From a virus: DNA of 23,318 nt. The notes below the pieces were generated by a model, which was given only the letters and a program-made list of their open reading frames with translations, was not told the DNA's origin and did not search any database. The stretch spans positions 1 to 23,318 of IMG/VR virus record IMGVR_UViG_3300006802_000600; one strand, 5' to 3'. Positions 16,306 through 22,835 of this stretch are shown here, piece after piece. A program made the position numbers and the translations under genes. The stretch's first letter is position 1, and each line of letters starts with the position of its first letter.

Positions 16306-16345
16306 CCCTTTTGGCAAGGGTTGCCATTATAGAAAGTTCTATAAT
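16306..16345 (-). promoter_or_regulatory. Two tandem hairpins upstream of the scaffold gene
   Basis: A perfect nine-base inverted repeat (arms ATTATAGAA and TTCTATAAT with a two-base centre) spans 16326-16345 and covers the stop of the 76-aa gene. A second stem, CCCTT/AAGGG with a five-base loop, spans 16306-16320. Neither has a U tract on the minus strand, so transcript processing or stability is more likely than termination. The pair fills the 50-base gap before the scaffold and capsid genes. Confidence 0.4.
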
Positions 16346-16569
16346 ATCTTCCATGCTTTATCTTTAATGTCGCTATCTTTAGCGATTGATTCAAGATAAC
16401 CCATGATTTCGTCTATAGCTTGTAATCGATTGTAGAACTTTTCACGATCTAACATTGCAGATGGATCTGAGTATCTAATACCATTGAGTTGATTGTCTCT
16501 TAACTCTTCGATTACGTCTAAAAATTCTTGTGATTGTAATAAGTTCTTTATTGCTTCTTGTCTTGTCAT
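16339..16569 (-). CDS. Small helical protein, unknown
   Basis: A 76-aa protein, MTRQEAIKNLLQSQEFLDVI and onward, almost entirely predicted alpha-helical with alternating charge (EELRDNQ, LDREKFYNRLQAIDEI, YLESIAKDSDIKDKAW). There are no Cys and no hydrophobic segment. Similar short helical proteins often lie between portal and scaffold in podophages, without known function; that comparison is from memory. The ATG at 16569 overlaps the TAA of the preceding gene by one base, so the two are probably translationally coupled. It ends at the two-hairpin gap ahead of the scaffold gene, making it the last gene of the portal-side group. Confidence 0.75.
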   Translation of the reverse strand: MTRQEAIKNLLQSQEFLDVIEELRDNQLNGIRYSDPSAMLDREKFYNRLQAIDEIMGYLESIAKDSDIKDKAWKIL

Positions 16570-17126
16570 TATTTAGATTTGCTTACAGTTTGAGGTGCAT
16601 TAAAATTTAATTCACTACCTAATAATCCATTACCCATAAATCTTCCTGCTCCATACATTGGGGCTGATGAGTTATAAGATGCTTGAAAATTTGGAGTAGA
16701 TAATAAAGATGATGCTGGTGTGTATACACTTAAATTTTGAACTGGTGTGTAATTAGATGCGTTTCTATTTGCATTTTTAGCCATTAAATATGCCATAGAA
16801 GGTGAATATCCTTCATTCTCTCCACCTTTAACAAATCCTTTAACATCGCCTTCATACAAACCATAATCAGCATTACCTAATTTGTAACCACTACCATTAG
16901 GTTGGTAAATATTTTCACCACTGTAATATAAATTAGATCCCGGAATTTGATATAATCCGTTAGATTGTTTGATTAAGCCTAACCCGGATACAATGTTGTC
17001 TGGAACAGATGACACAGGGATGTCTTTTCTTGGTGGAGGTCCACTATAGTTCATGAAATAGTTAAAAGTACATAAACGTACTAATCCCATTCCACAAAAT
17101 AACATGATCAATTTATGAAACATCAC
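16569..17126 (-). CDS. FHK-leader protein (copy 1), Asn/Ser/Tyr-rich, unknown
   Basis: A 185-aa protein. Residues 1-21 (MMFHKLIMLFCGMGLVRLCT, then F) match the leader of the 268-aa protein at 1647-2453 at about half of positions: FHK, F, G, G, V, L, TF. The body is different: low-complexity sequence rich in Asn, Ser, Gly and Tyr (IPGSNLYYSGENIYQPNGSG at about 57-77, LGNADYGLYEGDVKG) without a recognised domain. Residues 28-32 are SGPPP. Met25 is an internal ATG but has no good RBS; the ATGA overlap with the GNAT-like gene supports Met1. It lies between portal and scaffold, so a head-assembly or ejected protein is conceivable. Function unknown; two Cys in the leader are notable. Confidence 0.7.
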   Translation of the reverse strand: MMFHKLIMLFCGMGLVRLCTFNYFMNYSGPPPRKDIPVSSVPDNIVSGLGLIKQSNGLYQIPGSNLYYSGENIYQPNGSGYKLGNADYGLYEGDVKGFVKGGENEGYSPSMAYLMAKNANRNASNYTPVQNLSVYTPASSLLSTPNFQASYNSSAPMYGAGRFMGNGLLGSELNFNAPQTVSKSK

Positions 17127-17434
17127 ACTTCCTTCATGAGTTCAGAACAGATAACTTTAAAGTTATGGTTTTTAGTTAAAAATGATTTTTCCCATCCTTG
17201 TCGACCAAGAATTGTAATATATGAACAACCTTCTTTTCTTGCATATGCTTCAGCTTCAAGATATAACTCTTCTAATTCATCCAAATTACCTGCAGCTAAA
17301 AATAAATGTAAAACAAGTTTTTTAGGGTAATATTGAACTTGAGTTATTAATGCAGAATTTTCTGTAGTCCAAAATTGAAAATCATGACAAATAATTGCGT
17401 GGTATATATCATCCATATCATATAAACCAAACAA
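17123..17434 (-). CDS. GNAT-like small phage protein (copy 1), true start probably further upstream
   Basis: From the TTG at 17434 the frame gives 103 aa, but the open frame continues upstream to 17512 and encodes IIVNKKDFNVEWNRLKDTIQ and onwards, which aligns with residues about 5-25 of the paralogue at 2450-2860 and with the usual N-terminal helix of this family. The core holds ALITQVQYYP, then LHLFLAAGN, a helix ELEELYLEAEAYARKEGCSY, and the conserved ILGRQGWEKSFL near the end. This is the GR-x-GW motif typical of phage GNAT-like proteins. No ATG, GTG or TTG exists upstream of 17434, so a non-standard start (AUA at 17504-17509) is possible. It overlaps the portal 3-prime end and is joined by ATGA to the FHK-leader gene. 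Enzymatic activity is unproven. Confidence 0.65.
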   Translation of the reverse strand: MFGLYDMDDIYHAIICHDFQFWTTENSALITQVQYYPKKLVLHLFLAAGNLDELEELYLEAEAYARKEGCSYITILGRQGWEKSFLTKNHNFKVICSELMKEV

Positions 17435-17495
17435 TAAATCAACTGCTTTTTGAATGGTATCTTTTAATCGATTCCACTCAACATTAAAATCTTTT

Positions 17496-19610
17496 TTATT
17501 GACTATTATTAGTCATACCTCTTTGAGAAATATTGTTAATTTTTTCTAAGGCATCCATGATCGTTTTAGTTTGATCTGATTGTCCTCTTTGACTCTTTTG
17601 TGTAGCATCAAGTCTGATTTGTAATTCTTTTAAAGCTAGTTCAGTTGTTTGTTGAACTTCTTTTTGTTTCAATGCTAAAGCATCTTGTTGTGCTTTTAAT
17701 TGCATTTGTTCACGATCTAACTCAAGTTTAGCTTGATCAGTTTGTGCTTTAAGCTGTGCTTTCTCACGTTCAACTTCTGCAAGAACTCTAGCAGCTTCTG
17801 TATTTGGATCTGGTTTTTCTGGTTGAGGTTGTGATAACTGCTCATTCATCTCTGGTGTAATTTCATTCATAAACTCAGTAGCGTCTTTAAAGCCTGCCAT
17901 ATGAATAAATTTAGCTAATGTATCTCGATACTGTTTAATAGAAACAAGTGGATTAGATAAACCATAATTAGTTAATATCTCTTCTTGTTTAGCTAAAATC
18001 ATTTGCATTGTAGCTAATTGCTCTTGTCTTTGACCAGTACCTAAACCTACATTGATAGTGACATTGTAGTTAGTTTTCCATTCTCTTGGATCAAATGGAA
18101 CAAACTCACCATTAATACGTACAATTTTTTGTTTTTGTTGGTACTTGCATAATAAATGTAAGATACCTCTAAATAAACTTGTTACACCTGTTTCTGCAAA
18201 TATCCTAGCAATTAACTCAAGTTTTCCAGTAGAAGAAGCAGACATAGCTGAAACCGCAGCAGCAGTTACATTTTGTAATACATCAGGATCTAATCCTTGT
18301 TGAGTATCAGAAATACCTGTGCGTTTAGCTTGAATGTTATCTAAATACTCTAACATTGGGAATGATTGACCAGCACTGCTTTGTACTGTTAATGGTACAA
18401 CGGCTGCCGGGTTTTTCAATCTCACTACACCACCTGCTGTGGATGTGAGTAAGTCATCTAAGTTAACTTGTCCTTCAACTGCACCAACACGATAGTTGTT
18501 AGTTAAGTAGAGGTTGTCTAGAATTTGTCTAGTAACAGTTGATTTAATTAATTGGATATCCATAGCACGATCAGCTAAAGATTGACCAAAGAATTTATGA
18601 GGAATTGGAATTGGGCAAAGAGAATGGAATGGAACATAGTCACATTCATGTTCTTCTAAAATTTCATTACCTGCATATACTACTCTTCTGTATTCAGCAA
18701 TGTCATCATCATCAATATCTACTTTAAGATAACATTCAAATACTTCAATTAACTGCATAGATTCATCTTGTGAATCTTTATCTAATGGTTGTTCACCACG
18801 AGTGTATCGAGCAATACGTTCTGGACTAAACTCTAAAGCATCTCCTGATGGTAATGATTCAATAATTTCTTCATCGTAACCCATAGCAATTAAATCACTA
18901 CGAGTCATCATTTTACGATGTGCAGTAAATGGAGAATCTGCTATTGTTTTAGCACGCTTAGATATTAAGAATTCTTCTGGAGGTACGTTTTCAATTGTAA
19001 CCTTACCTTTGTTTTCTGATCTTTTGAGTTTTACATTGTAGTAGTATTCATATTGAGCAGGCATGACTTCTGTGCCGTCAGGCCCCATCATTGCTTCCAT
19101 GACTAATTTTTCATTAACTTCTTTTTCTACAAGTTCTACTTCTTCATCTTGCATAAGAACTGCAAGTTCATCTTCAGAAAGATATTCGTATTTTTCTGTT
19201 TTAACATCAATTTTATCTTCCCAGTATGCTTTAACAACACCTACTTTTTGTAGTAAAGCATCTTTAAACCAGTTGTGCATAACAAGGAATCCATCATTGT
19301 CTTTATGGAATACCCAATTTGCATATTCAGTTGCTTGTTTAGCAAACGGACCATCGCCATCATTGACAGGCTCAAACTGAACAACTTTATCTCCAGACGC
19401 AAATAAACGCATGAGTTGTGGTAATGCACCATCGACAACTTCTGCAACCTCTCCAGTAACGATTTGTGATCTTCCTTCAACTTCGTTACCATAAGGCTCA
19501 CGTAAATAGTATTCAAGTGCTTTTTGTCTATCGTCAGTTGTTTCTGTCTCAAGAAAGCCTATCGAATCTTCTATTTCAGCGTCTAATATTGCTTTTAATT
19601 TTTCACTCAT
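17496..19610 (-). CDS. Portal protein
   Basis: A 704-aa protein with features of podophage portals (P22 gp1/SU10-like): an N-terminal segment EIEDSIGFLETETTDDRQKA, then ALEYYLREPYGNEVEGRSQI and VDGALPQLMRLFASGDKVVQ; a wing region with repeated acidic strands; HKFFGQSLADRAMDIQLIKS and TVTRQILDNLYLTNNYR in the middle, typical of the stem and crown; and a Gln/Lys/Glu-rich coiled-coil C-terminus (about 604-670), then a Ser/Asn-rich tail. The portal ring is the DNA entry vertex and docks the terminase made by the preceding gene. The ATG at 19610 abuts the terminase stop with no gap. Its 3-prime end overlaps the likely 5-prime end of the GNAT-like gene. Length fits large podophage portals. Confidence 0.88.
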   Translation of the reverse strand: MSEKLKAILDAEIEDSIGFLETETTDDRQKALEYYLREPYGNEVEGRSQIVTGEVAEVVDGALPQLMRLFASGDKVVQFEPVNDGDGPFAKQATEYANWVFHKDNDGFLVMHNWFKDALLQKVGVVKAYWEDKIDVKTEKYEYLSEDELAVLMQDEEVELVEKEVNEKLVMEAMMGPDGTEVMPAQYEYYYNVKLKRSENKGKVTIENVPPEEFLISKRAKTIADSPFTAHRKMMTRSDLIAMGYDEEIIESLPSGDALEFSPERIARYTRGEQPLDKDSQDESMQLIEVFECYLKVDIDDDDIAEYRRVVYAGNEILEEHECDYVPFHSLCPIPIPHKFFGQSLADRAMDIQLIKSTVTRQILDNLYLTNNYRVGAVEGQVNLDDLLTSTAGGVVRLKNPAAVVPLTVQSSAGQSFPMLEYLDNIQAKRTGISDTQQGLDPDVLQNVTAAAVSAMSASSTGKLELIARIFAETGVTSLFRGILHLLCKYQQKQKIVRINGEFVPFDPREWKTNYNVTINVGLGTGQRQEQLATMQMILAKQEEILTNYGLSNPLVSIKQYRDTLAKFIHMAGFKDATEFMNEITPEMNEQLSQPQPEKPDPNTEAARVLAEVEREKAQLKAQTDQAKLELDREQMQLKAQQDALALKQKEVQQTTELALKELQIRLDATQKSQRGQSDQTKTIMDALEKINNISQRGMTNNSQ

Positions 19611-20888
19611 TTACACAATCCATTTATTATTAACTTGAAGTGGTTTATGCCACTGCTCAATTGGAGACTCGTCTAGCCCTACTGCAAGATAGCGAAAAGC
19701 ATCTGAAGCATGAGAACACCAGTCATGTAATGGTCTATCGTGAAATACATTGCGTTTTTCATCATAGACTCTACGATAATTTTTAAGTGCATCTATTCCC
19801 TGTTTTGTTTTTTCTGCATCAAACCAACAACGAGGAAGAAGCCTTCTAGCGGCCTGAATACCATCTGCAACATTTAATTTTTGTGCTACAGTAACGGATA
19901 GCCCGGCATCTTCTAGCATTTCTTTTCTTGATTTACCTGTACCTAATTCACGTACAACCACATCGTGTGGCAGTATATGAGTTGCATACATCCAATCATT
20001 TTGTTGTAGCCAAGAAACATAGTAATCAAGTCCTACACCATGGTTCTCTACATAATCTACTAATCGCACTTCTTTATTGACTAATTGTGCAACCCAAATT
20101 GCAGTAGAATCTGACATTCCAAGGTCCCATGCAGTATAAGTTCTAGCTAAACCATCACGATCAATATTAGTAATTCTATTGTTAGCTTCAATATCAGCAA
20201 TCAGTTTAGAATAGTAAGATCCTTCTACTGGTGCTTGGAAAGAGCATTCAAATTCTTGATTGTATTTATCTTCACCCATTTCAGAAAAAGCTGCGTGTAA
20301 TTCTGATTCTGGTAAAATTTTAGTTTCTGAGGCTCTAAATTCTAATAATGACCAACCATCATTCTTTTCACCTCGATCTCTGAGATCTTTAAAATGATTT
20401 TGACCTTTAGGTGTGCCCATGGCTACGCAGTAGCCTTGACGATCTGCTAGAGCAGGACGAATAATTTCTGTAAATAGTGATGGGTTAATATCCCCCACCT
20501 CGTCAATTATACATCCATCAAGGTAAATGCCTCGAAGCGAATCCGGGTTATCAGCACCATATAAAGAAATACGCTTACCCATAAAGTCAACACGCAATTC
20601 AGCAATGTTAGCTTTGGCACCTAATGGTCTGGTATATTCTGTTAAATAATCCCATGCGACTCGTTTAGCTTGGTTATATGTAGGTGCTATATACGCATAT
20701 CTGGGATTAGGTTTATCACACATCAATGCAGAATGTATCAATTGGTTAATTGCACAAACAGTTTTACCCATCCTGCGATGAGCAACAACCACAGAAAATC
20801 GATTGCTTTTCACAAGTTTGTGAATATCTTTTTGTGGGGCTCTTGGTCTATATCCTGTATCTAGCACTTGCGACTCCATATGGGTCAT
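19611..20888 (-). CDS. terL: Terminase large subunit
   Basis: A 425-aa packaging motor and nuclease. The ATPase part has Walker A AHRRMGKT (36-43), an adenine-like YIAPTYNQAKR (66-76), Walker B CIIDE with the catalytic Glu (126-130) and the coupling motif GTPKG (158-162). The nuclease part has WDLGMSDST with Asp255 and Asp259, and DAFRY with Asp396, as expected for the RNase H-like metal site. The protein cuts concatemeric DNA and pumps it through the portal. ATG 20888 overlaps the stop of the preceding gene as ATGA, but AAGGAG is only two bases upstream; Met4, eleven bases from the same RBS, is an alternative start. Portal follows directly. Confidence 0.95.
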   Translation of the reverse strand: MTHMESQVLDTGYRPRAPQKDIHKLVKSNRFSVVVAHRRMGKTVCAINQLIHSALMCDKPNPRYAYIAPTYNQAKRVAWDYLTEYTRPLGAKANIAELRVDFMGKRISLYGADNPDSLRGIYLDGCIIDEVGDINPSLFTEIIRPALADRQGYCVAMGTPKGQNHFKDLRDRGEKNDGWSLLEFRASETKILPESELHAAFSEMGEDKYNQEFECSFQAPVEGSYYSKLIADIEANNRITNIDRDGLARTYTAWDLGMSDSTAIWVAQLVNKEVRLVDYVENHGVGLDYYVSWLQQNDWMYATHILPHDVVVRELGTGKSRKEMLEDAGLSVTVAQKLNVADGIQAARRLLPRCWFDAEKTKQGIDALKNYRRVYDEKRNVFHDRPLHDWCSHASDAFRYLAVGLDESPIEQWHKPLQVNNKWIV

Positions 20889-21052
20889 CGCTCCTTTTTA
20901 AGTTGTTTCATCCTCTCGATTCTAGCTTCACGACTCATATAGAGCCATTGTTCTAGGTCATCGTATGTTCTGTTACAAGAAATACATCTTGCTTTCTTAC
21001 CTTCGCCTTTCATACGGCAGTTTCCTGTGCATGGTGTATCAGACGCAGTCAC
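20885..21052 (-). CDS. DUF1289-like small Cys-rich protein
   Basis: A 55-aa protein read from GTG 21052 to TGA 20885-20887. The sequence DTPCTGNCRMKGEGKKARCI, then SCNRTYDDLEQWLYMSREAR, matches the DUF1289 pattern: PC-x-x-x-C, a CxxC-type pair (Cys23/Cys26), an EQW or EIxxW motif and a basic C-terminus. Four Cys residues (8, 12, 23, 26) probably bind one zinc or an iron-sulfur cluster. The start GTG overlaps the TGA of the upstream 52-aa gene as GTGA, and its TGA overlaps the terminase ATG as ATGA, so it is translationally coupled on both sides. Its terminal AAAAAGGAG supplies the terminase RBS. A small nuclease or packaging accessory is conceivable but not shown. Confidence 0.75.
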   Translation of the reverse strand: MTASDTPCTGNCRMKGEGKKARCISCNRTYDDLEQWLYMSREARIERMKQLKKER

Positions 21053-21207
21053 TTAGATTTTTTATTAGATTTTGCAGTTTTAGCTGAGTCTCTAAAATTT
21101 TTGGCTGTGGGGGCTCCTTTGGCTCCGGGCTTTCGCATGGATTCTCCTGATCCTTTTTTAATACGTGCTCGTTTAGCGTGGATGTTGGCATACAACCCTT
21201 TTCCCAT
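21049..21207 (-). CDS. Short basic conserved phage protein (MGKGLYANI-type)
   Basis: A 52-aa protein: MGKGLYANIHAKRARIKKGS, then GESMRKPGAKGAPTAKNFRD and a Lys/Ser tail. The pattern (K)GL(Y/W)ANIxAKRxRI...MRKPG(A/S)KGAPTA is common in short phage and plasmid proteins, annotated only as domains of unknown function; DUF6321-like is my recollection and is not certain. It is strongly basic and could bind nucleic acid. The ATG overlaps the previous stop by one base (TAATG) and its TGA overlaps the next GTG. It is too short for usual length cut-offs but the conserved pattern and couplings make it a convincing gene. Confidence 0.8.
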   Translation of the reverse strand: MGKGLYANIHAKRARIKKGSGESMRKPGAKGAPTAKNFRDSAKTAKSNKKSK

Positions 21208-21713
21208 TACAGTAAACCTTTTAGTCTTTGTAGTTCTTCTGCTGCACGAATACGACCCATTGTATTATCTCCACCCACACGAGGTGCTTGTGGGTTTGTA
21301 GCAATAGATTCTAAATATTTTCTATATTGATCCTGTGTATTTTGCATTTGCATTGGAGAATAATTGCCTTCTTCATACGCATTTAAAAAAGTATCCATAG
21401 GAAAACCAGCACCTGCGACAGTATTAAAAGGAGTTTTATTTTGATTTAAATTCATTTCATTTCGCATTAATTGCATTTTCCAATCTGGATTTTCGCTAGG
21501 CACATATGGCATATTTTTATATGGCATATTTTTTAGTTCAAATTCAGTTGATCCGGGAGCATATGGCATAGTTTTTATCATATTAGGATCAAATTTAAAG
21601 TCAGGTCTTTCCATACGATAATTTTCTAGGAAGGTATCACGCATTTGTGTTTTTGGATCCTTACCTAACATTGCATTTAATCTAGCTAATTGGGCTGAAA
21701 GTGATGCGTCCAT
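21207..21713 (-). CDS. Met/Asn-rich protein with MPY repeats, unknown
   Basis: A 168-aa protein with no recognised domain. Residues about 45-74 contain three MPY triplets (KTMPYAPGS, KNMPYKNMPYVPS). Residues 80-130 are Met/Gln/Asn-rich, and the C-terminus (MGRIRAAEELQRLKGL) is helical. The start ATG 21713 overlaps the stop of the 45-aa gene by one base and the stop overlaps the next ATG. The location between the small and large terminase genes suggests a packaging or head-associated role, but nothing in the sequence shows it. Composition is similar to that of some minor virion proteins of this operon. Confidence 0.75.
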   Translation of the reverse strand: MDASLSAQLARLNAMLGKDPKTQMRDTFLENYRMERPDFKFDPNMIKTMPYAPGSTEFELKNMPYKNMPYVPSENPDWKMQLMRNEMNLNQNKTPFNTVAGAGFPMDTFLNAYEEGNYSPMQMQNTQDQYRKYLESIATNPQAPRVGGDNTMGRIRAAEELQRLKGLL

Positions 21714-21850
21714 TATTTTTTCTTCCTTTTAGTTTTACCTGCTTTGCTTAATGCAATAGCAATCGCTTGTTTTTGTGGTCTACCAGATTTCATTTCTGTG
21801 CGAATATTAGAAGAAATAGTTTTCTGGGACTTACCTTTTTTTAATGGCAT
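21713..21850 (-). CDS. Short basic phage protein (DUF6496-like)
   Basis: A 45-aa protein: [40 protein letters not shown] and a KRKKK end. The order PLKKGxSxKTIxxNIxxEMKxGxPQKQAxAIALSxA is common in short phage proteins, annotated as DUF6496 or similar; no function is known to me. It is very basic and may bind DNA. Both ends overlap neighbours by one base (TAATG), behind the small terminase-like gene and before the MPY protein. Confidence 0.8.
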   Translation of the reverse strand: MPLKKGKSQKTISSNIRTEMKSGRPQKQAIAIALSKAGKTKRKKK

Positions 21851-22404
21851 TATTCAATTCCTGTAATAACTTTTACTTGGACAGGAGAACCATCAGGATT
21901 TCCAGAAATTTCATGTTGAGTCACTTCTTTCCATCTTGCACGGGTTTTAAGCCAAAAAATCATAGCTGAAGTATTACCTGATTGTGCTTCTTTAAATAGC
22001 GTTCCTGCAATTATAGCATTGGCATCTATTCTGCCTCGATCTAATTCAGGACGATAATACTTTACTAGCGTGTCATGGGATATGCCTAATACTTTGGCGA
22101 TATCTTCATACGTTGTTCCTACTGACGATAAATCATAAACTTGTTTTCGGGTGTCCTCATTTGGAAGGTGTGGGGGTCTACCTCGCCCTGTTTCTGGGCT
22201 TTCCAAGGCATCGTGCTCTGTATCACTGACTGGGCCTGGGCTCTGTGCCGGGTAAGTGTCAGTCTGGCTTGACTCATCCACCACTCCCTCTTCCTCTTCT
22301 ACCTCGATCTCGTTGAGGCTATCACTGTGCTCATTGTCAGTCTTGCTTGACTCGTCAACGATAGGATGTTCGACATCGTTATCTTTAATTAAGTTATCAA
22401 TCAT
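21850..22404 (-). CDS. Probable terminase small subunit with acidic N-terminal extension
   Basis: A 184-aa protein. Residues 1-72 are strongly acidic, low complexity and contain a duplication ([14 protein letters not shown] at 16-29 and [14 protein letters not shown] at 42-55). Residues 73-160 are a helix-turn-helix type domain: [18 protein letters not shown], then [22 protein letters not shown]-x-x-GR, and [20 protein letters not shown] with a following RARWKE. This is typical of the DNA-recognition small terminase subunit of podophages. It is the first gene of the leftward operon and large terminase follows after four short genes. The start is the only ATG before residue 147; upstream RBS is weak (GAGTGGA). 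A transcription regulator is the main alternative. Confidence 0.7.
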   Translation of the reverse strand: MIDNLIKDNDVEHPIVDESSKTDNEHSDSLNEIEVEEEEGVVDESSQTDTYPAQSPGPVSDTEHDALESPETGRGRPPHLPNEDTRKQVYDLSSVGTTYEDIAKVLGISHDTLVKYYRPELDRGRIDANAIIAGTLFKEAQSGNTSAMIFWLKTRARWKEVTQHEISGNPDGSPVQVKVITGIE

Positions 22405-22582
22405 ATTTAATCCACTCTTTTTTATTAATTCTCTTTATAACTACGATTTATTATTGATCTGTTGTTTTTACGCAACACTTATAATTTATTTAACTAAATA
22501 AGTAAGTTTCTCTTGACTTACATATGTGTATATATATACTTATAGATAGCAACACACTTTATTAATTACTTAGGAGATACAC
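22405..22582. promoter_or_regulatory. Divergent intergenic control region
   Basis: This 178-base AT-rich stretch separates the leftward late genes from the rightward genes. It contains the rightward promoter listed separately, a small stem TGTTG/CAACA (22461-22478) and an imperfect inverted repeat around 22480-22506 with a perfect six-base core (TATTTA/TAAATA at 22488-22501). A leftward start could use TATAAA-like boxes near 22430 but no good -35 goes with them. The late genes may therefore need a phage-encoded activator or polymerase, or read-through from outside. No RNA gene or longer ORF was seen here. Confidence 0.6.
22513..22540 (+). promoter_or_regulatory. Sigma-70-type promoter for the rightward genes
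   Basis: TTGACT (22513-22518) and TATACT (22535-22540) each match the -35 and -10 consensus in five of six positions and are separated by 16 bases. Transcription should start near 22547, about 35 bases before the first ATG, leaving room for the AGGAG at 22572-22576. Host polymerase could use it immediately after infection. Confidence 0.7.
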
Positions 22583-22834
22583 ATGAAAACAACAACTTGC
22601 TTAGCAGTGAACGAACTACATAAGACCATTGAGGCTAATGCAGATCATGCTATAGATACACTACAGAAGCTAGAAGATAAGCTTACGCAAGAGTATTGGA
22701 GATTGCACGATCAAGTAGCTAAAACTGCATTCGGTGGAGATGCTAGCCAGTTCCAGACTCTTAGCTATATTGGACAATTAGCTATCGCTATCAAAACATT
22801 AACAGAAGCTAAAGCTAAGTTCCAAGGTATCTAA
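22583..22834 (+). CDS. Small helical early protein, unknown
   Basis: An 83-aa protein, MKTTTCLAVNELHKTIEANA and onward, predicted to be mostly alpha-helical with heptad-like Leu/Ile spacing (ALDTLQKLEDKLTQ-type stretch at about 23-37 and LAIAIKTLTEAKAKF near the end). No known motif is seen. AGGAG lies six bases before the ATG and a strong promoter lies about 45 bases upstream, so it is the first gene of the rightward transcript. Codon use is like the late genes. Short proteins of this kind in the first positions of early operons often act on host processes, but that is only inferred here. Confidence 0.75.
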   Translation: MKTTTCLAVNELHKTIEANADHAIDTLQKLEDKLTQEYWRLHDQVAKTAFGGDASQFQTLSYIGQLAIAIKTLTEAKAKFQGI

Positions 22835-22835
22835 T

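Noticed and set aside
17490-17516. Programmed frameshift from portal into the GNAT-like frame as the main explanation
   Set aside because: The A-run lies after the portal stop and there is no close prfB-like signal, so it is kept only as an alternative to an unusual start codon.
22405-22582. tRNA or small RNA gene in the divergent region
   Set aside because: No cloverleaf, T-loop sequence or terminator-capped stem was found; only short AT-rich inverted repeats are present.
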